Origin: a virus
Reading direction: 5' to 3' (one strand)
Length of the DNA stretch: 25,337 nucleotides
IMG/VR virus record: IMGVR_UViG_3300009104_000114
Span: 1-25,337 of that record
Shown here: positions 13,442 through 21,595 of the stretch, piece after piece
Position numbering within the stretch: position 1 is the first letter of the stretch
Layout of the letters: each line of letters starts with the position of its first letter
Position numbers and translations under genes: made by a program
The notes under the pieces: model-generated
The model's input: the letters and a program-made list of their open reading frames with translations, nothing else
Database searches by the model: none
What the model was told of the DNA's origin: nothing

Positions 13442-14496
13442 CCTCCGAACCAGGGGACGTGCGAATCATCCACGGCGACGCCTTGGAGGTCATGGCCACC
13501 ATCGACGACGCCTCGGTCGATCTCATCCTCACCGACCCGCCGTACTTCCGGGTCAAAGACCTGCCCTGGGACAACCAGTGGGACACCGCCGACGGGTTCC
13601 TCGAGTGGATGGCCCGACTGAGCCACGAGTGGCAGCGGGTTCTAGCTCCGAACGGGTCCCTCTACGTCTTCGCTTCGGCCCGCATGGCGGCCCAAGTCGA
13701 GCGGGTAATAGCCGCCGACTTCGTCATCCTGAACTCAATTGCCTGGGCTAAGCCCATCCACACCACCCGCGCCCCATCGGTCAGCAAGGAGTCCCTCCGC
13801 AGCTACTTCCCCGCCTCGGAGCGGGTCGTCTTCGCTGAGCAGTACGGGGCGGACTCCTTCGCCATGGGAGATGCCGGCTACCGCCAGAAGTGCGAAGAGC
13901 TGCGGGGCTGGGTGTTCGAGCCCATCCGGGCGTACCTCGCCGGCGAATGGGAACGGGCCGGCCTGACCCGGGCCGATGCCAACAAGGCCACCGGCACCTT
14001 CATGGCCGGCCATTGGCTCAGCCAGTCCCAGTGGCAACTCCCGACCCGGGACAAGTACGAGGCCCTCCGGGACTATGCCAACGAACACGGCGCCGGCCGG
14101 GATGTCCTGGTCAAGGATTACGACTACCTCGCCAAGGATTACGACTACCTCGCCAAGGATTACGAGTTCCTCCGCCGGGACTACGACCACCTGCGCCAGG
14201 AGTACGAGGCCCTCCGCCGACCGTTCGCCGTGTCAGTCGAGGTGCCCTACACCGACGTCTGGACCTACCCGACGGTTAGCCGCCGGTCAGGCAAGCACCC
14301 CTGCGAGAAGCCCTACGAGATGATGGCCGACATCATCAGGGCCTCGACCCGGGAGGGCGCCCTCGTCCTCGACTGCTTCGCCGGTTCCGGGGTGTCCCTC
14401 GTGGCGGCCCGTGACCTTGGCCGCAGAGCTATCGGCATCGAGCTCGACGAGGCCTGGGTCAACCAGGCCACCGACCGGCTCAGCCACCCGAACTAA
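13438..14496 (+). CDS. Second beta-class DNA methyltransferase with heptad-repeat insert
   Basis: A 352-residue methyltransferase with DPPY at residues 33-36 and the cofactor motif DCFAGSG beginning at Asp312. About 280 residues separate the motifs, far more than in its neighbour. The insert includes residues 226-260, five tandem heptads of the type KDYDYLA with Tyr and Leu at coiled-coil core spacing. This region probably forms a helical rod for dimerisation or target recognition. GTG 13438 overlaps the preceding stop by 4 nt; GTG 13459 is possible but has a Shine-Dalgarno too close. The two enzymes probably have different specificities, given their different target-recognition regions. Confidence 0.9.
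   Translation: MTSEPGDVRIIHGDALEVMATIDDASVDLILTDPPYFRVKDLPWDNQWDTADGFLEWMARLSHEWQRVLAPNGSLYVFASARMAAQVERVIAADFVILNSIAWAKPIHTTRAPSVSKESLRSYFPASERVVFAEQYGADSFAMGDAGYRQKCEELRGWVFEPIRAYLAGEWERAGLTRADANKATGTFMAGHWLSQSQWQLPTRDKYEALRDYANEHGAGRDVLVKDYDYLAKDYDYLAKDYEFLRRDYDHLRQEYEALRRPFAVSVEVPYTDVWTYPTVSRRSGKHPCEKPYEMMADIIRASTREGALVLDCFAGSGVSLVAARDLGRRAIGIELDEAWVNQATDRLSHPN
14113..14217 (+). repeat. Five tandem 21-bp coding repeats
   Basis: Units begin at 14113, 14134, 14155, 14176 and 14197. The first two are identical in all 21 bases and the third shares their first 11; units four and five have diverged. Because 21 bp equals seven codons, copy-number change would add or remove one coiled-coil heptad without a frameshift. 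Confidence 0.9.
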
Positions 14497-14497
14497 C

Positions 14498-14513
14498 GCC
14501 TCCACAAGGAGGC
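14498..14513 (+). promoter_or_regulatory. Hairpin containing the terS ribosome binding site
   Basis: GCCTCC (14498-14503) pairs perfectly with GGAGGC (14508-14513) around an ACAA tetraloop. The right arm contains the GGAGG Shine-Dalgarno of terS, 6 nt before ATG 14519. In free mRNA the site would be sequestered, so terS translation may be throttled or temperature/ribosome dependent. Confidence 0.5.
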
Positions 14514-14518
14514 CCACC

Positions 14519-14968
14519 ATGTCTCGACCACGCCCTGCCGGGTCCCGTCAAGGCCACTCACCAACGACACCGACCGTCCCTCAGACTGATGTCCTGGCCG
14601 AGCCACCGGACCCGCCCGACACCCTGGGCGTCTACGGCTCATCTCTGTGGACAGACATCTGGCGGGCCGGCGCTGGGGTCTACCAGCCGTCCACGGATCG
14701 CTGGACCATCGCTCGCTACTGCGAGATCGCCGAACGTCGCCGGCACCTCCTCCGCTTGGTGGAGGCCGACGGCTTTCAGGCGATCGGTTCGACGGGTCAA
14801 ATCGTCATGCACCCAGCGGCGCGGATGGTCATGGACCTCGAACGGATGATGAGCAGCCACGAGGACCGTCTAGGTCTGAATCCCGAAGCCCGGGCTCGCC
14901 TGGGCATCACTTTGGTCGAGTCCCAGTCCCGACTTGACCGCTTTATCTCTGAGGCGGGTGATGCCTAG
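14519..14968 (+). CDS. terS: Terminase small subunit, P27 family
   Basis: A 149-residue DNA-recognition subunit of the packaging motor, which binds the phage genome and hands it to TerL. The conserved core runs from about residue 40 (SLWTDIW) through YCEIAERRRHLLRLVEADG, GSTGQIVMHPA and LGLNPEARARLG, the typical P27/Terminase_4 pattern. The first 35 residues are Pro/Ser/Thr/Arg-rich and probably disordered. ATG 14519 is chosen for the GGAGG 6 nt upstream over an in-frame ATG at 14411 inside the methyltransferase. The stop codon TAG is part of the AGGAGG of the ribonucleotide reductase gene, which separates this gene from terL. Confidence 0.85.
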   Translation: MSRPRPAGSRQGHSPTTPTVPQTDVLAEPPDPPDTLGVYGSSLWTDIWRAGAGVYQPSTDRWTIARYCEIAERRRHLLRLVEADGFQAIGSTGQIVMHPAARMVMDLERMMSSHEDRLGLNPEARARLGITLVESQSRLDRFISEAGDA

Positions 14969-14976
14969 GAGGCGTT

Positions 14977-16908
14977 ATGACCCCGTGGGGCCCTATTGGC
15001 CAGGACGTGTTTGAGCGGACCTACAGCCGGCGGAAGCCGGACGGGTCCCGGGAGACCTGGGCCGACACCGTCGACCGGGTCGTCAACGGCAACCTGGCCC
15101 TGGTCCCCAGCGACCACCACGAACACGACGAGGCCGAACGGCTCACCGAGCTCGTCAGCGCCTTCCTGGTGATTCCGGCCGGCCGGCACCTATGGGTCGG
15201 CGGAGTTCCTGGCCGGAGCTACAGCTTCAACTGTCATCGGGCCGGGTTCACCGATGACCTCGCCACCCACTTCTGCTGGACGTTCGCCCGCCTCATGGAG
15301 GGCGGCGGCGTCGGCGCCAACCTCTCGAGCTCCTATCTCGAACAGCTCCCGGTGCCCGGCCCGGTAGAGCTACGGGTGACGGCTGACCCCAGCCACCCCG
15401 ATCGAGCGGAGTTCGCCCCTCGCCTGGTCCCCTCCCCAGGCGAGGCGGTCGTACGGCTACCGGACACCCGGGAAGGGTGGTGCCAGGGCCTTCAACTCAT
15501 CCTCGACACGGCGGGCGCCGGCGGAGGACTGGTCGAGCTCGACGTGTCTGACATCCGCCCCCGAGGCAGCCTCATCCGGGGCTTCGGCGGCGTGGCATCC
15601 GGGCCAGGACCGCTGGTCGAGATGTACCACCAAGTCGCCGAGACCCTGAACGCCTGCGCCGGGCGACGCCTCACCACGCTCGACGTCATGGACATCACGC
15701 ACGCGATCGCCAGCTGCGTGGTCAGCGGCAACGTCCGCCGCAGCGCCCGCTGGGCCGGGAAACTCTGGTCCGATCCAGACGTCCTCGACTTCCTCAATGT
15801 GAAGGCCGACACCGCAGCCCACTGGACCACGAACGTCAGCCTGGAGATCAACGACGACTTCTTCACCGCCCTCGACGCCGGCGACCCCCAGGCCACGGTC
15901 TGCTGGGACGCCGTCATCGACGGGATGCTGTCAACCGGCGAGCCCGGCCTGTTCAACTCGTCGGCGGCCAGCGTCGGCGAGCGGGGCGACGTGCGGGCCT
16001 GCAATCCCTGCGGCGAGATCGCTCTCCAGGAATGGGAGCCCTGTTGCCTGGGGCACATCGGCCTGGGGCTCATCGGCACCGACCTGACCCTGGCCACCGA
16101 GGCCGCCCGGCTCATGACCCGGTTCCTCATCCGGGCCACCTACGCCGACATCGAGGACCCGAGGCAGCGAGACATCGTCGATACCAACCGCCGAATCGGT
16201 CTGGGCTTCTTCGACCTCCAGGGCTACGCCGCCGCTCACGGAATCCGGTACAGCGAGATCCACACCTCCAAGGTGCTGGCCACCAAGCTCGAAGTCATCG
16301 CCGATGCGGCCAGGACCGCCGCCCGCAGCTACGCCGACGAGCTCGGCATCCCGCACCCGATCAAGACCACGACGGTCGCCCCGACCGGGACAATCGCCAA
16401 GCTCCCCGGCGCCACCGAAGGCGCCCACCCGATCTATAGCCGGTACTTCGTTCGCCGGATCAGGTACGCCGACAACGACCCGCTGCTGGAGCGTCATGTC
16501 GCTGCCGGCCGCCACATCGAGCCCTGCCAGTACGCCGCCGGCACCTCGGTGGTCTCGATCGTCACCCGGGACTCGCTCCTCGATCGGTTCCCCGAGGACC
16601 TCATCGAACAGGCAGACGAGATCTCCCCGGCGGTGATGCTGGCCACCCAGGCCTTCATCCAGAAGCACTGGAGCGACAACGCCACCAGCTTCACGGTCAA
16701 CATCGCTCCCGACACCAGCCGAACCGAACTGGCCACCGCCCTCCGCAAGTGGGCCCCGATCCTGAAGGGCACCACCGTCATGTCCGACGGGGCACGACCC
16801 CAGGCTCCCTACGAACGCATCGACGCCGAGACCTACGCCCAGGCCACAGCGGCCACGGTGGGCCAGGCCATCGACGAGTGCGCCACCGGCGCGTGCCCTG
16901 TGAAGTGA
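14977..16908 (+). CDS. nrdJ: Adenosylcobalamin-dependent (class II) ribonucleotide reductase
   Basis: A 643-residue enzyme that reduces ribonucleotides to deoxyribonucleotides without oxygen-dependent radical chemistry, needing coenzyme B12. Catalytic residues line up with the Lactobacillus leichmannii monomeric enzyme: Cys86 in SFNCHR, Asn343-x-Cys345-x-Glu347 in NPCGE (thiyl cysteine Cys345), Cys356 eleven residues later, and a C-terminal redox pair Cys635/Cys640 five residues apart, as in the bacterial enzyme. PTGTIAKLPGATEG is a further conserved element. It is about 100 residues shorter than the Lactobacillus enzyme. There is no ATP cone visible. AGGAGG 14967-14972 precedes the start. 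The gene lies between terS and terL, so dNTP supply is tied to the packaging operon. Confidence 0.93.
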   Translation: MTPWGPIGQDVFERTYSRRKPDGSRETWADTVDRVVNGNLALVPSDHHEHDEAERLTELVSAFLVIPAGRHLWVGGVPGRSYSFNCHRAGFTDDLATHFCWTFARLMEGGGVGANLSSSYLEQLPVPGPVELRVTADPSHPDRAEFAPRLVPSPGEAVVRLPDTREGWCQGLQLILDTAGAGGGLVELDVSDIRPRGSLIRGFGGVASGPGPLVEMYHQVAETLNACAGRRLTTLDVMDITHAIASCVVSGNVRRSARWAGKLWSDPDVLDFLNVKADTAAHWTTNVSLEINDDFFTALDAGDPQATVCWDAVIDGMLSTGEPGLFNSSAASVGERGDVRACNPCGEIALQEWEPCCLGHIGLGLIGTDLTLATEAARLMTRFLIRATYADIEDPRQRDIVDTNRRIGLGFFDLQGYAAAHGIRYSEIHTSKVLATKLEVIADAARTAARSYADELGIPHPIKTTTVAPTGTIAKLPGATEGAHPIYSRYFVRRIRYADNDPLLERHVAAGRHIEPCQYAAGTSVVSIVTRDSLLDRFPEDLIEQADEISPAVMLATQAFIQKHWSDNATSFTVNIAPDTSRTELATALRKWAPILKGTTVMSDGARPQAPYERIDAETYAQATAATVGQAIDECATGACPVK

Positions 16909-16909
16909 C

Positions 16910-18352
16910 ATGGACAGCCAAGGCCCCAGGGTCGTCAAGTTCATCGAACAGTTCCTCACGCTCGGCGGGTCGTTCTACGGGCAACCCTTCAAGGTCCTCG
17001 ACTTCCAGCGGGAAGTGCTCGAGGACATCTACAAGCTCGACGAGGACGGCCGGCGGCTGCATCGCACCTACCTGCTGGGCCTGCCTCGCAAGAACGGCAA
17101 GACCCTCCTGGCCGCCGCCCTCGGCGTGTACCACCTCATCGCTGACGACTCGGACCTGGCCCCGGTGGTCATAGCCGCCGCCGGCGATCGCCAACAGGCC
17201 CGCCTGGTGTTCGACGAAGTCCGGCGGATGATCCTGGCCTCCGAGGACCTGTCCTCTGTGTGCCAGGTGTTCCGGAACGAGATCCGGTGCTCCAGGAACG
17301 GCGGCACCTTCCGAGTGGTGTCGGCCGACGCCGGCGCCCAGATGGGCCTGGGACCCAGTTGCGTCATCGTCGACGAGGTCCACGTTCACCGAAACAACGA
17401 ACTCATCGACGCCCTCACCCTGGGCAGCGCCACCCGAAACCAGCCGCTCACGCTCATGATCTCCACGGCCGGCTTCGACCTCGAGAGCCCGCTGGGCAAG
17501 TTGTACCGCTACGGCCGGCAGTGTCAGTCCGGTGAGGTCGATGATCCGACCTTCGGGATGACTTGGTACGGACCGTCGGACACCGACGACTTCGACCCGA
17601 ACGACCCCGAGGTGTGGGCCGCGCACAACCCGGCCTGGCCGCACTTCATGAACCAATCAGAGTTTGAGTCGGCTCACCGCCGCACCGCCCAGGCTCCGTT
17701 CATCCGGTTCCGGCTCAACGGCTGGACAAAGACCGAGAACTCCTGGCTAGCCGCCGGCGTGTTCGAGAAGTTGGCCACCGACCGGCGCCTGGAACCAGGG
17801 GAGAAGATCGTCCTCGGGTTCGACGGCGCCTGGCAGTCAGACTCCACGGCCCTCGTGGCCTGCACCGTCGACGAACCCCGCCACCTCGAGATCCTCGGGC
17901 TGTGGGAGAAGCCGATGGACGTGGCGGCCCAAGCCTGGCGGACACCGGTCGGCGAGGTCCGGGACGCCATGGTCGCCGCCTTCGAGCGGTTCACCGTCGT
18001 CGAGCTATCGGCCGACCCGTGGCGCTGGGAAACCGTCCTCCAGGACCTCGCCGACGAAGGGTTCCCGATCATCGAATGGCCAACGAACTCGGTGGCCAGG
18101 ATGACCAAGGCCAGCCAGGCCATGTACGACGCGATCATCGACGAGCGGGTCAGCCACGACGGGAACCCGGCCCTGGTCCGTCACTTCCAGAACGCCATCC
18201 TCCGGGAGGATTCCCGGGGGGCCCGGATCACGAAGGATCGCCGAGGGTCCACGAAGAAGATCGACGCATGTATCGCGTCGATCATCGCCCACCACCGCGC
18301 CGTCGTCTGGCGCGAGGACGACATCACCGAGCCACAGCTCCTGGTCTTTTAG
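16910..18352 (+). CDS. terL: Terminase large subunit
   Basis: A 480-residue packaging ATPase/nuclease of the HK97/Terminase_1 type. The ATPase has Walker A LPRKNGKT with Lys64, Walker B VIVDE with Asp155-Glu156, and the AGDRQQA adenine-side segment at about residue 89. The nuclease domain begins with Asp305 in LGFDGAW, followed by WPTNS and the VSHDGNPALVRHFQNA stretch found in many actinophage TerL proteins; an acidic residue near RGSTKKIDACIA (Asp at about 453) completes the site. ATG 16910 lies 1 nt after the reductase stop. The stop TAG is part of the AGGAGG of the protease gene, so the two are tightly linked. There is no portal gene directly after it, as would be usual. Confidence 0.95.
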   Translation: MDSQGPRVVKFIEQFLTLGGSFYGQPFKVLDFQREVLEDIYKLDEDGRRLHRTYLLGLPRKNGKTLLAAALGVYHLIADDSDLAPVVIAAAGDRQQARLVFDEVRRMILASEDLSSVCQVFRNEIRCSRNGGTFRVVSADAGAQMGLGPSCVIVDEVHVHRNNELIDALTLGSATRNQPLTLMISTAGFDLESPLGKLYRYGRQCQSGEVDDPTFGMTWYGPSDTDDFDPNDPEVWAAHNPAWPHFMNQSEFESAHRRTAQAPFIRFRLNGWTKTENSWLAAGVFEKLATDRRLEPGEKIVLGFDGAWQSDSTALVACTVDEPRHLEILGLWEKPMDVAAQAWRTPVGEVRDAMVAAFERFTVVELSADPWRWETVLQDLADEGFPIIEWPTNSVARMTKASQAMYDAIIDERVSHDGNPALVRHFQNAILREDSRGARITKDRRGSTKKIDACIASIIAHHRAVVWREDDITEPQLLVF

Positions 18353-18361
18353 GAGGCCCCC

Positions 18362-18991
18362 ATGTCTATCGAGCGCCGCACCGCCACCGAGGGCGTCGAA
18401 CTCCGTGAAGAGGACGGCACCCTGACCGCCGTCGGCTATGCCGCCACCTTCAACCGGTTCTCACAGAATCTCGGAGGCTTCGTCGAACGGGTAGCGCCTG
18501 GCACGTTCCGCTCGACGCTGAACCAGGCCGACGTCCGGGCCCTCTTCAATCACGAGCCAGACCACCTCCTCGGTCGTTCGACGACCGGCACCCTGCGCTT
18601 GTCCGAGGACGACCACGGCCTCCGCTACGAGGTCGACCTTCCCAACACGACCCTGGGCCGCGACGTCGCTGAGCTACTCCGCCGGGGCGACATCTCAGGC
18701 TCGTCGTTCGGCTTCCGAACGATCAGCGACGACTGGACCGAGACCGAGGACGGCTACCCGCTACGCACGCTCACCGAGGTCGCCCTCCGAGATGTCGGGC
18801 CAGTCACCTTCCCGGCCTATTCCTCGACGGACGCCTCGCTGCGGTCCCTCGCCGATGACCGGGACCTCGACCTCACTGCTCTCATCCAGGCCGCCGAGGC
18901 CAACGAACTCCGTGACCTGATCTTCCCCACCGACAACCAGGAGCCGGGCGAACCCCACTCCGTTGTCCGCCATCCGGGGACCATCCGCTGA
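18362..18991 (+). CDS. HK97-family prohead protease (S78)
   Basis: A 209-residue serine protease that matures the procapsid by removing the capsid delta domain. His64 in LFNHEPDHLLGR and the serine motif ISGSSFGF (residues 111-118) are the family's catalytic elements. The DVGPVTFPAY segment at about residues 150-159 is a typical family strand. The C-terminal 50 residues are acidic and unstructured, as in homologues where they are auto-cleaved. Stop-overlapping AGGAGG precedes ATG 18362. It sits next to the capsid gene, as expected for its substrate. Confidence 0.93.
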   Translation: MSIERRTATEGVELREEDGTLTAVGYAATFNRFSQNLGGFVERVAPGTFRSTLNQADVRALFNHEPDHLLGRSTTGTLRLSEDDHGLRYEVDLPNTTLGRDVAELLRRGDISGSSFGFRTISDDWTETEDGYPLRTLTEVALRDVGPVTFPAYSSTDASLRSLADDRDLDLTALIQAAEANELRDLIFPTDNQEPGEPHSVVRHPGTIR

Positions 18992-19047
18992 CCGGGCGCC
19001 CCCCATCAGCACCCACCCAGCCCTTCAACCATGAGGAGTCTCAACTC

Positions 19048-20256
19048 ATGACCCCGACAGACATCCAGCAGGCGTTCCACGAACGTTCTGCAGCGGTGGC
19101 ATCTCTCCGGGACCTGGCCGAACAGGCCAAGGATCGGGAGTTCACCGCCGAGGAGACCGAGGTAGCCGAGCGGACCAACGCCGCCATCGACGCCCTCGAC
19201 TCCCGCATCGACACCGGCCTCCGGGCCATGGAGCGCGAAGCCAAGGCCACCGAGGCCCTGGAGGCCTTCCGCACCTACAACGACCTGACCGCTCCGACGC
19301 CGGAGAGCGCCGTCGAGCCGGCAGAGACCGATGAGGTCCTGTTCCGCAAGCTCGTCAGCGGCGAGATCCGGTCGTTCGAGAGCCTCCCGTCCGAACAGCG
19401 CGACCTCACCAAGGGCAGCGCCACGGCCGGCGGCAACCTCGTCGACAGCACGATGTTCGACCGCATCTTCCAGAAGCTCGAGGAGGAGTCAGTCGTCATC
19501 CGCGCTGGCGCCACGGTCATCCGCACCGCCTCCGGCGAGGACCTCCTGGTCCCCAAGGTGACGACCAACCCCACCGGGGCCATCGTCGCCGAGGCCGGAA
19601 CCATCGGCGAGAGCGACCCGGTGTTCGGCCAGGTCACCCTGGGAGCGTTCAAGTACGCCGCCCTGACCCAGGTCAGCCAGGAACTCCTGGCCGACTCGGT
19701 GTTCGATGTCGCCTCGTTCGTCACGAACGTCGGTGGCCAGGCGGTCACCCGGGCGCTCGGCGCTGACCTGAGCAACGGCTCGGGCTCGTCCAAGCCCAAG
19801 GGCATCGCCCAGGCAGCGACCTCGTTCGGCACGTCGGCCACGGCCACCACGATCACCTACGCCAACCTGGTAGAGGTCGAGGCGACCATGCCGGTCCCGT
19901 ACAAGAACGTGGACACCGCCTGGGTCATGAGCCCGGAGGCCGTCAAGGTCATCCGGCTGCTGACCGATGACCAGTCCCGGCCGCTGTGGGAGCCCTCGCT
20001 CAAGGCGGGCAACCCCGACATGCTCCTGGGCTACCCGGTCTGGGTCGACGGGAACATCGACGCTGCCACCTCCGGCAAGCGGGCGGTGGTCTTCGCTCAC
20101 ATGCCCAGCTACGCCGTCCGGATCGCCGGCGGTCTCCAGATTGACCGTTCCGACGACTTCGCCTTCAACACCGGCCTGGCCACCTTCCGGTACCAGCTGC
20201 GCGGTGACGGCGACGGCATCGACGACAACGGGATCGGTTGCCTGACCCAGGCGTAG
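19048..20256 (+). CDS. Major capsid protein, HK97 fold
   Basis: A 402-residue shell protein. Residues about 1-75 are charged helical coiled coil and 75-105 a Pro/Glu-rich linker, together the scaffold-like delta domain; cleavage by the upstream protease would probably fall between residues 100 and 130. The HK97-type core follows: TKGSATAGGNLV, the E-loop and spine region (SQELLADSVFDVASFV), the P-domain WVMSPEAVKVIR, and GYPVWVD near residue 330. The DDFAFNTGLATFRYQLRGDG end is typical. GAGGAG lies about 10 nt upstream of ATG 19048. No separate scaffold gene is visible, consistent with a fused scaffold. Confidence 0.95.
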   Translation: MTPTDIQQAFHERSAAVASLRDLAEQAKDREFTAEETEVAERTNAAIDALDSRIDTGLRAMEREAKATEALEAFRTYNDLTAPTPESAVEPAETDEVLFRKLVSGEIRSFESLPSEQRDLTKGSATAGGNLVDSTMFDRIFQKLEEESVVIRAGATVIRTASGEDLLVPKVTTNPTGAIVAEAGTIGESDPVFGQVTLGAFKYAALTQVSQELLADSVFDVASFVTNVGGQAVTRALGADLSNGSGSSKPKGIAQAATSFGTSATATTITYANLVEVEATMPVPYKNVDTAWVMSPEAVKVIRLLTDDQSRPLWEPSLKAGNPDMLLGYPVWVDGNIDAATSGKRAVVFAHMPSYAVRIAGGLQIDRSDDFAFNTGLATFRYQLRGDGDGIDDNGIGCLTQA

Positions 20257-20277
20257 CCCTCCCACCCCCAGAGAGTT

Positions 20278-20307
20278 GGCCGGGCGGTCCCCCTACGCCG
20301 CCCGGCC
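20278..20307 (+). terminator. Hairpin after the capsid gene, partial terminator
   Basis: GGCCGGGCGG (20278-20287) pairs perfectly with CCGCCCGGCC (20298-20307) around a 10-nt loop, followed by TTCTCC. The weak T-tract suggests partial termination or mRNA stabilisation, which would favour high capsid expression over downstream genes. Confidence 0.6.
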
Positions 20308-20341
20308 TTCTCCCTGGCCCCCATCTACCCAGGAGTCCCTC

Positions 20342-20536
20342 TTGAAGATCCGCCTGCTTGCTCACGTTTCCTCATCGGTCCACGGCTCCCACAAAGCCGG
20401 GGACATCACCGACTGGAGCGACGACGACGAGGCCAAGCAGCTCATCGCTGCCGGCATGGCCGAAGCCGTCAAAGCCACCAAGTCCAAGGTCGAAAAGGCC
20501 ACGTCCCACAAGGCGGTCGAAACCGCCACCGAGTAG
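20342..20536 (+). CDS. Small head-region protein, unknown function
   Basis: A 64-residue protein that starts with TTG 20342, supported by AGGAG 6 nt upstream. Residues 1-40 (MKIRLLAHVSSSVHG, AGDITDWSDDDEAKQLIAAG) match the pattern of small proteins often found after capsid genes, in which a beta-strand start is followed by an acidic 'AxxLIAAGxAE' helix. The C-terminal 25 residues are Lys/Thr/Ala-rich. Its role, possibly a capsid accessory or decoration factor, is unproven. The longer frame from 20276 has no binding site and overlaps the hairpin. Confidence 0.7.
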   Translation: MKIRLLAHVSSSVHGSHKAGDITDWSDDDEAKQLIAAGMAEAVKATKSKVEKATSHKAVETATE

Positions 20537-20545
20537 GAGTCCCCG

Positions 20546-21439
20546 TTGGCCTACTACGCCGACCCTTCAACTGACTCCCGACAGATTCTCCGCGACACCG
20601 CCGAGACCCTGACGGTGACCTTCTACAGCGGCGAGACCGCCACCGATGCCTCGACAGGCTCGGTCACGATCGGCATCGTCGACGAGGCGGGCGCCACCGT
20701 CGTCGCTTCAGGGACGGCGACGACATCAGCCGGGTCCGGCGTCTACACGTACGACCTAGCCGCCCAGTCGAACCTCAAGAAGCTCACCGCTACCTGGTCG
20801 GGCACCTTCGGCTCGGCGATGACGTTCGACACCCACCACGAGATCATCGGCGGCTGGTACGCAACGCCGGCCGAAGTGCGGGCCCTCGATTCGATCGACG
20901 GCCAGTCGTCCACCTTCCCCCTGGCCGACCTCATAGATGCGATCGACTACGCCACCGCGATTGTCGACGACTACACCGGCGCCTCCTGGTGTCAGCGGTA
21001 CCACCGACTCGTTCTCAATGGCACCGACACCGACACCATCCGCCTGCCGGTCATGTTCCCGACCACGCTGCTGTCGGCGTCGATCAACGGCAGCGCCCTC
21101 ACCGCCACCGAGATCTCCGAGGTCGCCCTGTTCGACGACGGCCTCCTCCAGCGCAAGTCCGACGTGTGGGACTACACCGAGCCTGGCAACCTCGTCGTCC
21201 TCGAAGTCGAGGCCGGCGTCGGCACCGTCGCCCCGAACGACATCCGATGGGCGGCCCGCACCCTGGCCCGGTATCACCTGCTCGAGCAGGTCTCCCGCAT
21301 CCCGGACCGGGCCATCTCGGTTCAGAGCGAGTTCGGTCAAATCCAGCTCGCACAGCCGGGCATGAACAGGCCGAGCCCGCTGCCCGATGTGAACACGGTG
21401 CTCAACCGGCACCGCCATCGGGCTCCCACCTCTTTCTAG
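20546..21439 (+). CDS. Head-tail connector protein (gp6-like) with N-terminal Ig-like domain
   Basis: A 297-residue protein with two parts. Residues about 15-100 look like an immunoglobulin-like beta sandwich (GSVTIGIVDEAGATVV, GVYTYDL, LTATWSG). From about residue 105 a helical adaptor domain resembling HK97 gp6 begins, with YATPAEVRALD, ADLIDAIDYATAIVDDYTG and a beta region ending in ARYHLLEQVSRIPDRA. Adaptors of this type form the ring under the portal. TTG 20546 has GGAG about 9 nt upstream and follows the previous stop closely. Unusually it is encoded before, not after, the portal. Confidence 0.75.
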   Translation: MAYYADPSTDSRQILRDTAETLTVTFYSGETATDASTGSVTIGIVDEAGATVVASGTATTSAGSGVYTYDLAAQSNLKKLTATWSGTFGSAMTFDTHHEIIGGWYATPAEVRALDSIDGQSSTFPLADLIDAIDYATAIVDDYTGASWCQRYHRLVLNGTDTDTIRLPVMFPTTLLSASINGSALTATEISEVALFDDGLLQRKSDVWDYTEPGNLVVLEVEAGVGTVAPNDIRWAARTLARYHLLEQVSRIPDRAISVQSEFGQIQLAQPGMNRPSPLPDVNTVLNRHRHRAPTSF

Positions 21440-21448
21440 GAGCCCTCT

Positions 21449-21595
21449 ATGGAATGGCTGACCTCTGCGCTATCCGGCGTGGGCCTCGCCCTGATCGTCT
21501 TCGGGCTCTACCTCGCGTGGACGCCGCTGGCCTTCCTGGTCGGCGGCCTTGTCGCTGTCCGGGTGGCCTGGTCCCTGGACGGGGGTGACTCATGA
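21449..21595 (+). CDS. Very small two-helix membrane protein
   Basis: A 48-residue protein starting MEWLTSALSGVG, with AGGAG upstream. Two hydrophobic segments, about residues 8-23 and 26-41, are separated by the WTP turn; the end is WSLDGGDS. The stop overlaps the portal start by ATGA, so it is translationally coupled to the portal. Small membrane proteins of this kind occur next to portal genes in several actinophages; a role in assembly or membrane docking is not established. The hydrophobicity, Shine-Dalgarno and overlap support a real gene despite its size. Confidence 0.72.
   Translation: MEWLTSALSGVGLALIVFGLYLAWTPLAFLVGGLVAVRVAWSLDGGDS

Noticed and set aside
13424-13449. CAAC and CTCCGAA before the second methyltransferase
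   Set aside because: Two mismatches to the motif, 15-nt spacing, and the gene is already coupled to the preceding one.
14113-14217. CRISPR-like regular repeats
   Set aside because: Contiguous 21-bp units without spacers, in frame within a methyltransferase gene.
15931-16959. Long reverse-strand open frame opposite the reductase (also 2305-3636, 3248-4102 and 4117-5094)
   Set aside because: Antisense shadows of strongly coding forward genes in high-GC DNA; their products show no recognisable motif.
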